Of a stretch of DNA of 53,236 nt, positions 24,189 to 32,671 are shown one piece after another. The notes under the pieces are model-generated. The model searched no databases. It saw only the letters and a program-made list of their open reading frames with translations, and was not told where the DNA came from. How positions within the stretch are numbered: the first letter of the stretch is position 1; each line of letters begins with the position of its first letter. This DNA comes from a bacterium (lineage in GTDB: Bacteria; Joyebacterota; Joyebacteria; Joyebacterales; Joyebacteraceae): NCBI GenBank assembly GCA_029990205.1, contig JAPEKQ010000019.1, forward strand, positions 1 to 53,236, read 5' to 3'. A program made the position numbers and the translations under genes.

Positions 24189-27100
24189 ATGGCTCTGGCT
24201 CTGAATCGAAGGACGCGGCTGATGGCGCTCGCCGTCGTGGCCGTCCTTCTCGTTGCCGGCAGCGCCCCTGCTGGTGTCGTCACGCAGCACTACGAGTTCG
24301 CCGAACCGACGGTGAAGCTCGTTGACGGCTATCACCGTATCCAGATGGATGGTGCCTGGCACTTCGGCGCACCCGGCGCACCCGTCCTTCCGATGGTCGG
24401 CGCCAGCATCCTGCTCCCGCCCGGCGAGGTCGCGGTCGACATCTCGGTCGTCCCCGGTGAACTCGTTGTTCTCGGCGACGGCTACACCGTCGAGCCCGGA
24501 CAGGCGCAGTACCCGCTGAGCTTCGAGGGTCCTTTCGAGACCTTCGGCCCGGACCCCGAGATCTACGGGATCCGCGGCAGCTACCCTGACAGGATGATCG
24601 ACGAGCCGAAGACGGGGACGTTCCGCGGGTACGGAATCGCCTCATCGGCGATCCATCCCATGGAGTACGAGCCCGAGACCGGCCGCCTTGCGTACTACGC
24701 GAGCATGGACGTCGTCGTGACGACGGCTCCCGACGCCTCGCAGGGCCGCACGGTCGTTGAGCGTGTCCGTCAGGACGACGCGACGATCGCCCGTCTCGAC
24801 CGCATCGTCGACAATCCGCTCGCCGCGACCGCCTACCAGGCGATCACGCCGGCGGCGCCCGTGTCTCGCGCGCTGGACGCGGCGCTCAACTACAACTACC
24901 TGATCATCACCACCAGTTCGTGGGACAGCTACCTTGATGACCTCGTCGACTTCGAGACGACGATGGGTCACAAGGCCGGTGTCTTCCTCACCAGCTGGAT
25001 CGCGCTGAACTACACCGGCACGGACGAGGCTGAGCAGGTCCGCAACTTCATTATCGACGCCTACAACACGTGGGATGTCGACTACGTGCTCATCGTCGGT
25101 GACGCGATGGACGCCAACGGTGTCGAACACCGCGGTCTCTACTCCAACACCGACTACGGCGAGTCCGACGCGGACATCCCGGCCGACCTGTACTACGGCG
25201 GTCTGGACGGAACGTGGAACGATGACGGCGACGGTTACTGGGGTGAGCCGGGTGAGGACGATCTCTACCCGGACGTCGCGGTCGGTCGCGCGTGCGTGAG
25301 CACAGCCTCCGATGTTCAGAACTTCGTAACGAAGGTCACGCGCTACATCAACTCGCCGATCGTCTCAGAGTCCGATGAGGCGCTGATGGTGGGCGAGCTT
25401 CTCTGGTCGAGCCCGCTGACGTACGGCGGGACCTACCTGGACGAAGTCCGCTACGGCTCGTCGAACAACGGCTACACCACGGTCGGCATGCCGGGTACGA
25501 TGACCACGGACACGCTCTACGACATGGATGGGACGTGGACGAAGGCCACGCTCATCTCGATGATGGAGAGCGGTCTCAACATCGTGAACCATCTCGGTCA
25601 CTGCAGCACGACCTACGCGATGAAGATGACGACCTCGGACATTCCGTCCTTTGATAATGACGGCACCGTTCACAGCTACAATTTCGTTTACTCACAGGGC
25701 TGCTACGGCGGCGCGTTCGACAACCGAGACACGTCGGTCGGCACCTACGTGGGTGATTGCTTCGCTGAGGAGTTCAACGTCGATGACGACGGCGCGGTTG
25801 CCGAGGTCATGAACTCGCGGTACGGGTGGGGCGATCCGGGCGGAACGAACGGCTCGTCGCAGTACTTCCACAGGGAGTTCATCGACGCCATGACCGGCGA
25901 GGGCATCTACCCGGTCGGTGAGGTCAACGACGACTCCAAGGTTGATAACATCTGGGCCATCGATTACGGCGCGAACCGCTGGTGTTACTACGAGCTCAAC
26001 GTCTTCGGTGACCCGGCCATGCACCTGTGGACCGCCTCGCCGACGGCGCTCAGCGTCTCGCACCCGAGCGGCATGGTCGTTGGCCAGCCCGACGTGACCG
26101 TCAGCGTGGGCGTCGAAGGCGCGACCGTGACGGCCTACTACGATGACTACTCGATCTACGCCACGGGCGTCACGAACGGCTCCGGCGATGTCACGCTCTC
26201 GCCGAGTCCGGACGTCCCGGGCACGCTGTACATCAAGGCCTTCGCGCACGACTTCCTCGTGTACGAGGGTAGTCTCGAAGTCGCTCCGGCGGCAGGCGCG
26301 TTCGTCGTCTACCAGAGCTCCACGATCGACGACGACACGAGCGGCGAGAGCAGCGGAAACGCCGACGGCATAGTCAATGCCGGCGAGACGGTCGAGCTTC
26401 CGGTGACGCTCGAGAACGTCGGCACCGACCCGGCGACGAACGTCCGCGGCACGCTCTCAACGACCAGCGGCTACGCCACCATCACCGACGACTACGAGAC
26501 GTTCGGCGCCATCCCGGCCGACGGAACGGCGGCCTCGGCCGATGACTACACCGTCGTCATCTCGTCGTCCGCTCCGGATGGAGAGATCGTCTCGTTCGAT
26601 CTCGACATTCTTTCGGATGACAAGGGGAACTGGCTCTCCGGATTCACGGTCCAGGTCTCGGCTCCGGCGCTCCTGTACGCGAGCCACGAGGCGGACGACA
26701 CACCTGGCAACGGCAACGGCTGTATCGAGCCCGGCGAGGCTGTCGATCTCACCGTTTCGATGACGAACGCCGGCAGCGCGATCGCCACGAACCTGAGCGC
26801 GACGCTCAGCTCGACGGACCCGTACGTGGTCATCACCGACGACTCGTCAGGTCTGCCGTTCATCAACGCGTCGTCGACCGGGGACTTCACGAGCCTCCGC
26901 GCGACGCTGCTTCCGACCTGCCCGGGCTTCTACGAGGTCTCGTTCGATCTCGACATCACGGGTGATTGGGGCTACACGGCGAGCACGTCGTTCTCGATCC
27001 TCACGTCGGGCAATGAGTTCGCTGACGATGTTGAGGCGGGCGAGGGCGGCTGGACGCACGGCTCCGTGACCGGCGGCTTTGTGGATCAGTGGCACGTTGA

Positions 27101-27866
27101 GACGTACCGCAGCCACAGCACGAGCCACAGCTGGAAGTTCGGCGGCGCCGGTTCCGCGGTCTACGCCAACTCGGCAGACGGCGCGCTCTACACGCAGGAC
27201 ATCTGTCTCGGCACCGATGGCGAGATGACGATGTGGCACTACATGTTCGCCGAGGAAGAGAGTTCGACGTTGGCGTGGGACTGCGGCCTCGTTGAGATCA
27301 GCGATGACGGCGGCGCCACGTGGGCCACGCTCGTTCCGGTCGGTGGCTACAGCCACGCGAAGAACGACAATACGGCCAACCCGCTTCCCGAGGGCACGCC
27401 CTGCTGGTCCGGTGAGATCGCCTGGACCGAGGTGACGTTCGACCTCACGGCGTACGAGAACGATACGGTTCAGATTCGCTTCCGGTTCGCCTCCGACGGC
27501 TACGTCTCGGAGGAGGGCTGGTACGTGGACGATATCGAGATCACGAGCACGGGTCCGGAGACCGGCGTGGATGACACCATCATCCCGGCGCTCTTCTCGC
27601 TGAAGCAGAACGCGCCGAACCCGTTCAACCCGACGACGGTCATCCACTACCAGCTGCCGCAGGCGGCCGATGTGAAGGTGGAAGTCTACAACGTTGCCGG
27701 TAAGCTCGTCCGGACGCTCGTGGACGGGGAGCAGGACGCCGGCTTCCGTTCGGTCGTCTGGGACGGCACCAGTGACGACGGCCGCGCCGTCGCGAGCGGT
27801 GTCTACATGTACCGTCTGCAGGCCGGCAGTGAGATCGACCAGAAGCAGATGGTGCTTCTGAAGTAA
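24189..27866 (+). CDS. Secreted C25 (gingipain-like) cysteine peptidase with C-terminal FlgD-type sorting-like domain
   Basis: A 1225-residue exported protein. Residues 1-29 are a signal peptide. A propeptide-like region runs to about 230, then the C25 domain (VDYVLIVGDAMD). The catalytic pair is His471 in NHLGHCS and Cys505 in SQGCYGGAFD, 34 residues apart, close to the His211/Cys244 spacing of RgpB. Two repeated beta-sandwich domains (NADGIVNAGETVELPVTLEN and GNGCIEPGEAVDLTVSMTN) fill about 710-940. A jelly-roll/MAM-like domain spans about 943-1120. Residues 1135-1225 are a FlgD-like Ig domain (NAPNPFNPTT, VEVYNVAGKLVRTLVDG, ASGVYMYRLQAG). The enzyme should degrade extracellular protein. 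The domain is typical of type IX-like secretion in the FCB group, but no T9SS genes are in the window. ATG 24189 has an ideal RBS; the longer upstream frame is non-coding. Confidence 0.92.
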   Translation: MALALNRRTRLMALAVVAVLLVAGSAPAGVVTQHYEFAEPTVKLVDGYHRIQMDGAWHFGAPGAPVLPMVGASILLPPGEVAVDISVVPGELVVLGDGYTVEPGQAQYPLSFEGPFETFGPDPEIYGIRGSYPDRMIDEPKTGTFRGYGIASSAIHPMEYEPETGRLAYYASMDVVVTTAPDASQGRTVVERVRQDDATIARLDRIVDNPLAATAYQAITPAAPVSRALDAALNYNYLIITTSSWDSYLDDLVDFETTMGHKAGVFLTSWIALNYTGTDEAEQVRNFIIDAYNTWDVDYVLIVGDAMDANGVEHRGLYSNTDYGESDADIPADLYYGGLDGTWNDDGDGYWGEPGEDDLYPDVAVGRACVSTASDVQNFVTKVTRYINSPIVSESDEALMVGELLWSSPLTYGGTYLDEVRYGSSNNGYTTVGMPGTMTTDTLYDMDGTWTKATLISMMESGLNIVNHLGHCSTTYAMKMTTSDIPSFDNDGTVHSYNFVYSQGCYGGAFDNRDTSVGTYVGDCFAEEFNVDDDGAVAEVMNSRYGWGDPGGTNGSSQYFHREFIDAMTGEGIYPVGEVNDDSKVDNIWAIDYGANRWCYYELNVFGDPAMHLWTASPTALSVSHPSGMVVGQPDVTVSVGVEGATVTAYYDDYSIYATGVTNGSGDVTLSPSPDVPGTLYIKAFAHDFLVYEGSLEVAPAAGAFVVYQSSTIDDDTSGESSGNADGIVNAGETVELPVTLENVGTDPATNVRGTLSTTSGYATITDDYETFGAIPADGTAASADDYTVVISSSAPDGEIVSFDLDILSDDKGNWLSGFTVQVSAPALLYASHEADDTPGNGNGCIEPGEAVDLTVSMTNAGSAIATNLSATLSSTDPYVVITDDSSGLPFINASSTGDFTSLRATLLPTCPGFYEVSFDLDITGDWGYTASTSFSILTSGNEFADDVEAGEGGWTHGSVTGGFVDQWHVETYRSHSTSHSWKFGGAGSAVYANSADGALYTQDICLGTDGEMTMWHYMFAEEESSTLAWDCGLVEISDDGGATWATLVPVGGYSHAKNDNTANPLPEGTPCWSGEIAWTEVTFDLTAYENDTVQIRFRFASDGYVSEEGWYVDDIEITSTGPETGVDDTIIPALFSLKQNAPNPFNPTTVIHYQLPQAADVKVEVYNVAGKLVRTLVDGEQDAGFRSVVWDGTSDDGRAVASGVYMYRLQAGSEIDQKQMVLLK

Positions 27867-27879
27867 GCGCTTGAACCTA

Positions 27880-27936
27880 CCGGGGCGGTGGAGCCTTGTG
27901 TTAGCATCTAATGGCTCGCCGCCCCGGCTTTCTTTT
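27880..27936 (+). terminator. Rho-independent terminator of the C25 peptidase gene
   Basis: CCGGGGCGG (27880-27888) pairs with CCGCCCCGG (27919-27927), extended inside by AGCC/GGCT, and is followed by CTTTCTTTT. The in-frame ATG at 27911 lies inside this hairpin, which helps place the real otsB start at 27953. Confidence 0.85.
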
Positions 27937-27952
27937 GCCCTGGAGTGACGGA

Positions 27953-28843
27953 ATGGTCGTCGAGGTCAACGGTCTGGAGTATCCCCGACACGTGACGGAG
28001 GAGGTTGATCTTCTCTCTCGCGCGCTGGGCGCGGCAGGCCGTGTCTATCTGTTCCTGGACTACGACGGCACGCTCGTCTCGGGGCCCCGCGGCGAGGCCA
28101 TCCGTCCGCCGAGCTCTGTTCTCCGCCGGCTGACCCAGCTGGGGGAGGTGGACTCGTTCTCCGTGTTCATCATCAGCGGACGCCCCGTCGAGGAACTCCG
28201 GCGCCTTGTCGGGATTCCCAGCATCGGCTACATCGGCCAACGCGGGTTTGAGATCAGCATCCCCGGTCGTCCCATCATCTACCCCGTCGAGGGCGAGACC
28301 GCGGCGACCGTGCTCCATCACGCCGAGCTCGAGGTGCATCGAGCCCTGGACTCCCTCGACGGTATCGAGATCGAGAACCGCGGCTACGGTCTCGTCCTCC
28401 ATACGGCGCTCGCGCCGAAGAAGGCGGCGAGCGATGCGATCCAGCGTTTCACCGCGACGGTCCGCCGCGTCGACACCGCATCGGCTCTCGAGGTTCTCTA
28501 TGGGGACGGCGTTGTCGAGGCGAGGATGGCCGGATGGGGGAAGGGCGACGCGCTCATCCATATCCTCCGGGAGGCGGACGCAGGAAGCGCCCTCGCCATC
28601 TATGTCGGGGACGACGTGACGGACGAGGACGCTTTCGAGGCGGTCAATGTCTGGTCAGAAGCCAGTCTGCCGGACATTCCGTGGTTTGTAGAGGAGGATG
28701 CTGAGGACGATGTTCCCGCCGCCGTCGGCATCCTCGTTGCGAACAAGCCGCGCCCGACCGGAGCCGAGCTCTTCGTGCGCGACCCGCAGGAGGTCTACGA
28801 GTTTCTCTCCTCGCTCTCCGCGATCGCCTCAACACTGCTTTAG
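27953..28843 (+). CDS. otsB: Trehalose-6-phosphate phosphatase (HAD family, OtsB-like)
   Basis: A 296-residue HAD phosphatase. LFLDYDGTL gives nucleophile D36 and D38; FIISGRP is motif II; GWGKGDAL carries the motif III lysine; YVGDDVTDEDAFEAV is motif IV. The family dephosphorylates trehalose-6-phosphate to trehalose, an osmoprotectant. No OtsA-type synthase is nearby, so a related sugar phosphate is possible. GGAG lies 7 bases before ATG 27953. The MscS channel close by also concerns osmotic stress, though it is on the other strand. Confidence 0.88.
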   Translation: MVVEVNGLEYPRHVTEEVDLLSRALGAAGRVYLFLDYDGTLVSGPRGEAIRPPSSVLRRLTQLGEVDSFSVFIISGRPVEELRRLVGIPSIGYIGQRGFEISIPGRPIIYPVEGETAATVLHHAELEVHRALDSLDGIEIENRGYGLVLHTALAPKKAASDAIQRFTATVRRVDTASALEVLYGDGVVEARMAGWGKGDALIHILREADAGSALAIYVGDDVTDEDAFEAVNVWSEASLPDIPWFVEEDAEDDVPAAVGILVANKPRPTGAELFVRDPQEVYEFLSSLSAIASTLL

Positions 28844-28889
28844 CAGACCTGCTCTAGAGATCTGCTCTGGCGGACCTGCTCCGGCAGCT

Positions 28890-29327
28890 CTACCGCTGAG
28901 CGATCTTTCGTCTCACGATCATCACCGATGCCTTCGCCCCCGCGGCAATGGCGCTTCCCACCGACCCGATCTCGCGCGAGCCGTCGGTCGACTTCCCGCG
29001 CGCGCCAAGCACGATGAGCCCCACGCCGAGTTCTTCCGCGAGTGTGGTGATGGCTTCTGCCGGATGGCCCGTGGACAGGAGTCTCGAGTCGGCCTCGACG
29101 CCGAAGCCGGCCGCGACCTTGACCGCGTGGGCGAGGATGTCCTCGCCGTCCTGGCGGATGGAATCGCGCAGGGGGCCGATGAGGTCGTCACGGTACGTCT
29201 CGGGGATGTGAAAGACGTGGCAGACCGTGAGCTTGGCGCCGAACGCAGCGGCGATCTCGGCGGCGGCGCTGACGGCGTGATCGGAGCCCATGGAGCCGTC
29301 GGCCGCGACGAGGATGTTGCTGAACAT
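28890..29327 (-). CDS. UspA-family universal stress protein
   Basis: A 145-residue single-domain Usp. NILVAADGSMGSDHAV is the N-terminal motif and GARGKS followed by GSVGSAIAAGAKASVMIV the ATP-binding G-2x-G-9x-G-S/T region. The ATP-binding type is inferred. GGAGG precedes the ATG. It follows the MscS gene by 31 bases on the same strand order (mscS stop 29359, this start 29327 downstream), so the two may be co-transcribed. The 46-base gap to otsB contains three short imperfect repeats of CTGCTC. Confidence 0.9.
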   Translation of the reverse strand: MFSNILVAADGSMGSDHAVSAAAEIAAAFGAKLTVCHVFHIPETYRDDLIGPLRDSIRQDGEDILAHAVKVAAGFGVEADSRLLSTGHPAEAITTLAEELGVGLIVLGARGKSTDGSREIGSVGSAIAAGAKASVMIVRRKIAQR

Positions 29328-29358
29328 GTCGTCCTCCCGAGTGGGTGACGCACGGCGG

Positions 29359-30264
29359 CTAGTCCTGCGCGTCGTCCTCTGTGACCTCTGGGCTCACACG
29401 CTGATTCGCGTCGGCCATATGCAGCGTACGCTGGGGGAACGGGATCGAGATCCCGCGCTCGTCGAACGCCTTCTTGATGCGGCGTCGGAACTCGCGACCG
29501 ATGCCCCACTGCTCTATCGGTTTGGTCGTGAACTGCGCCCGGATGACGACGGCCGAGTCGGCGAGGTCCTGAACACCGAGCACCTCGAACGGGCCGATGA
29601 TCTTGCTGCCGATCTCCGCATCAGCGTTCATCTCATCGCCGACCTTCTTGATGACGGTCATCACCTCGTCCACGTCTTCTTCGTAGGCGACGCCGATGTC
29701 GATGACGAACTTCGAGAAGGTCCTGGTCATGTTCGTCACAACGTCCATCTTCCCGTTCGGGATGATGTGGACCTTGCCCTCCGAATCACGCAGTGTCGTC
29801 GACCGCAGCGTGATCTTCTCTACCTTCCCGGCGACCCCGGCCACCCGGACGACGTCACCCACGTCGAACTGGTTCTCAACGAGGATGAAGAGCCCCGCCA
29901 CGATGTCGCGGACGAGAGATTGCGCGCCGAAGCCGATGGCGATGCCGGCGATCCCGACGCCCGCGAGCATCGGTGCGATGTCAATCCCGATCTCACGGAG
30001 AATGAGCAGGAGCGCGATGACCCATGCCGCGACCCGGATGGTATTGCGGATGACCTTGCCGAGTGTCGCCGCGCGCTTCTCCCTCGCGTTCATCGTCGTC
30101 GGGTCGTCGTCGTCGAACAGCCGTTCGGCCCGGCGGCTCAGGAACGACGCGCCCGCCGATATCAGGAACGCTCCTATCAGGATGGCGACGACGCGAATCC
30201 CGCTGGTCACCAGCCAGTTCTCGGCGTTCTCGATCCTGAAGACCTCTGCCCAGTCGACCTGCAT
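29359..30264 (-). CDS. Small-conductance mechanosensitive channel (MscS family)
   Basis: A 301-residue MscS protein. Two N-terminal membrane segments (TSGIRVVAILIGAFLISAGA, then IRVAAWVIALLLILREIGI) precede the pore helix LAGVGIAGIAIGFGAQSLVR, followed by the beta domain ENQFDVGDVVRV and IIPNGKMDVVTNMTR. It releases solutes on hypo-osmotic shock. ATG 30264 or 30267 is preferred over 30294 because GGAGG lies 2-5 bases upstream of the former pair and none precedes the latter. Confidence 0.93.
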   Translation of the reverse strand: MQVDWAEVFRIENAENWLVTSGIRVVAILIGAFLISAGASFLSRRAERLFDDDDPTTMNAREKRAATLGKVIRNTIRVAAWVIALLLILREIGIDIAPMLAGVGIAGIAIGFGAQSLVRDIVAGLFILVENQFDVGDVVRVAGVAGKVEKITLRSTTLRDSEGKVHIIPNGKMDVVTNMTRTFSKFVIDIGVAYEEDVDEVMTVIKKVGDEMNADAEIGSKIIGPFEVLGVQDLADSAVVIRAQFTTKPIEQWGIGREFRRRIKKAFDERGISIPFPQRTLHMADANQRVSPEVTEDDAQD

Positions 30265-30309
30265 CATGACCTCCGTCCCGGGCCCGGCTTCCATGCGCCG
30301 GAACCGTGG

Positions 30310-31416
30310 CTACTTCAGCGCGAACTTGCCGTCCCTGTGGATGACCTTGCCGTCGGCGTAGATGGTGCCGCCGCCGCGGAGGTCGTTGACGATGTCCCAG
30401 TGGATGCCCGACTCGTTGACGCCGCCGGACTCCGGGAGCGACGCGCCGAGTGCCATATGGATCGTGCCGCCGATCTTCTCATCGAAGAGCGTATTCTTCG
30501 TGAACTTCTGGACGTTGTAGTTCGTACCGATGGCGAACTCGCCGACGCGGCGAGCGCCCTCGTCGGTGTCGAGCATCGCCAGTAGGAAGTCCTCGCCCTT
30601 GTCGGCCGACGCCTTCACGACCTTGCCCTTCTTGAACGTGAGTCTGACGCCGTGGACCTCGCGCCCGGCGTAGCAGGCGGGGAAGGAGAAGGCGATCTTC
30701 CCCTCGACCGAATCCTCGATCGGGCCCGTGAAGATCTCGCCATCGGGCATATTGGCCTGGCCGTCGCAGTTGATCCACTTGCGGCCACCGACCTTCATCT
30801 TGAGATCGGTGTCCTTCGCCACGACGCGGATGGTCTTCGCTTTGTTGAGCTTGTTGCAGATCCGCTTCTGCTTGTTGTGGATCTTCTTCCACGCGGCGAT
30901 GGGGTCCTTGAGGTTGACCAGGCAGGCGTTCAACACGAAGTCCTCGTACTCCCTGAGCGACATCTCTGCGTCCTGCGCCGAGGCGTTGCACGGGAACTGC
31001 GTCCCGACCCACTTGATCTCGCCGGCGGACTCGCGCTCGAGGAACCGCTGGAAGAGCTCCCGGTTCGAACGGCTTCGCAGCTTCTGCTTCTCCGGGTCGA
31101 CGTTCGAAAGGGCCTTGGTGTTCTCGTCGCCCCAGATCGTGATGAATCGGTCGATCGTCTCGGTCTCGAACTTCGAGAGCGGGCTGACGTATTCCAGCTG
31201 ATGCTTCTTCGCCCCGGAGTAGAAGATCTCGCTGAGCCCCGGGAAGTACGGCCGCGTGGCGGCGTAGCCGCCCGCCTTGATGACCGCACGGTAGACCTCG
31301 GTCATCAGCGGCTCCGCGATCGTCGGGCCGCTGATCTGGACGAGCTGCTTGCGCTCGACCGCGACCGAGTAGTTGACCAGCACCTCTGCCAGCTTCGCGT
31401 ATCTTTCGTCTCGCAC
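30310..31416 (-). CDS. M29-family aminopeptidase paralogue A (Tyr ligand replaced by Leu)
   Basis: A 368-residue thermophilic-metalloprotease-family aminopeptidase. GEIFTGP (E227), GEFAIG (E293), H320 in IHMALGAS, and H339/D341 in IHWD match metal-site positions of Thermus aminopeptidase T. The active-site tyrosine, seven residues after the first histidine, is Leu327 here. Family members cleave N-terminal residues from peptides in the cytoplasm using two divalent metals. The start is GTG 31416 with GGAGG 5 bases upstream. It aligns without gaps over all 368 residues to the upstream paralogue at 31489-32595, a tandem duplication. Confidence 0.88.
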   Translation of the reverse strand: MRDERYAKLAEVLVNYSVAVERKQLVQISGPTIAEPLMTEVYRAVIKAGGYAATRPYFPGLSEIFYSGAKKHQLEYVSPLSKFETETIDRFITIWGDENTKALSNVDPEKQKLRSRSNRELFQRFLERESAGEIKWVGTQFPCNASAQDAEMSLREYEDFVLNACLVNLKDPIAAWKKIHNKQKRICNKLNKAKTIRVVAKDTDLKMKVGGRKWINCDGQANMPDGEIFTGPIEDSVEGKIAFSFPACYAGREVHGVRLTFKKGKVVKASADKGEDFLLAMLDTDEGARRVGEFAIGTNYNVQKFTKNTLFDEKIGGTIHMALGASLPESGGVNESGIHWDIVNDLRGGGTIYADGKVIHRDGKFALK

Positions 31417-31488
31417 CGTGTCCTCCGTTCAAATCGCCTATCAGAACCGCTGATTGTCAGAGTCGTTGGTTGTCAGCCTTCCCGGCCG

Positions 31489-32595
31489 CTAGCCGAAGAT
31501 GAACTGACCGTCCTTGTAGATGAGTTTGCCGTCCGCATAGATGCGGCCGCCGTCACGCATGTCGGTGATCATGTCCCAGTGCACGCTCGAGGTGTTCTTC
31601 CCGCCGGACTGCGGGTACGAGGCGCCGACCGCGATGTGGACCGTGCCGCCGATCTTCTCGTCGAACAGGATGTTCTTCGTGAACTTCTGGATGTTGTAGT
31701 TCGTGCCGACGGCAACCTCGCCGACGAATCTCGCGCCCTCGTCGGTGTCGAGCGTGGCATGGAGGAAGTCCTGGCCCTTCTCCGCCGTCGCCTTGACGAC
31801 CTTGCCCTTCTTGAAGGTCAGCTCGATGCCGTGCACCTCGCGCCCGCCCCAGATGGCGGGGAAGGAGTAGCGGACCCTGCCCTCGACGGTGTCCTCGACC
31901 GGACCGGTGAAGACCTCACCGGACGGCATGTTCGTGCGACCATCGCTGTTGATCCACGTCCGCCCGGCGACGCTCATTGTGAGGTCGGTCCCCTCGCGGA
32001 CAATGCGGAGCTTCTTCGCCTGGTCGAGCCGCTTGCAGAACTTCGCCTGCTTGCGGTGGACCGAGCGCCAGGCGGCGACAGGATCCTTCCTGTGGAGCAT
32101 GCACGCGCGGAACACGAAGTCCTCGTACTCCGAGAGCGACATCTCGGCGTTCTGCGCGTAGGCGCTGCACGGGTACTGCGTGAGCGACCACCGAAGGTCA
32201 CCGGCGGCTGAGCGGTCGCGGAAGGTCTGCATCCACGTGGTCTGCGACTTGCGCGCGACGGCCTGCCGCTTCGGATCGATGTTCGACATGGCCTTTGTGT
32301 TGTCGGTAGCGCGAATCGACATCAGCCGGTCGATGTTTTCGATCTCGTGCTGTGCGAACGGGCTTGCATGTTCGAGCTGGTGCCTCTTCGCGTTGTTGTA
32401 GAAGGTCTCGGTCATGTCCGGGAGGGCAAGCCTCAGCATGGGGTGCGCCCCCGCCCGGAGCGCCTCGGCATAGACCTCGTGGACAAGGGGCGCGGCGACG
32501 GTCTCGCCGCGGATGAGCAGGGAATGGCCTTTCTCGAGACCGAGGCAGTAGTGAACGAGGACCTTCGCGAACTTCTCAAGTCTTGCGTCTCTCAC
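31489..32595 (-). CDS. M29-family aminopeptidase paralogue B (complete metal site)
   Basis: A 368-residue protein from GTG 32595, exactly as long as paralogue A. The metal-site residues E227, E293, H320, Y327, H339 and D341 are all present (GEVFTGP, GEVAVG, VHIAVGASYP, VHWD). It is probably the active aminopeptidase of the pair. The GTG aligns with the GTG start of paralogue A and AAGGGA precedes it; a longer frame reaching to 33045 overlaps nadE and is spurious. The two genes are 72 bases apart and likely co-transcribed after nadE. Confidence 0.89.
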   Translation of the reverse strand: MRDARLEKFAKVLVHYCLGLEKGHSLLIRGETVAAPLVHEVYAEALRAGAHPMLRLALPDMTETFYNNAKRHQLEHASPFAQHEIENIDRLMSIRATDNTKAMSNIDPKRQAVARKSQTTWMQTFRDRSAAGDLRWSLTQYPCSAYAQNAEMSLSEYEDFVFRACMLHRKDPVAAWRSVHRKQAKFCKRLDQAKKLRIVREGTDLTMSVAGRTWINSDGRTNMPSGEVFTGPVEDTVEGRVRYSFPAIWGGREVHGIELTFKKGKVVKATAEKGQDFLHATLDTDEGARFVGEVAVGTNYNIQKFTKNILFDEKIGGTVHIAVGASYPQSGGKNTSSVHWDMITDMRDGGRIYADGKLIYKDGQFIFG

Positions 32596-32671
32596 GATGC
32601 GCGTCCCTTCCGGTGCGTAGTGTGGCGCGTGCCCCGGCGTCGTGCCGGGCCCGCCGTGTTGACTCGCTGTC

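Noticed and set aside
28844-28889. Insertion-type repeat between otsB and uspA
   Set aside because: Only three short imperfect CTGCTC units; no flanking duplication or transposase.
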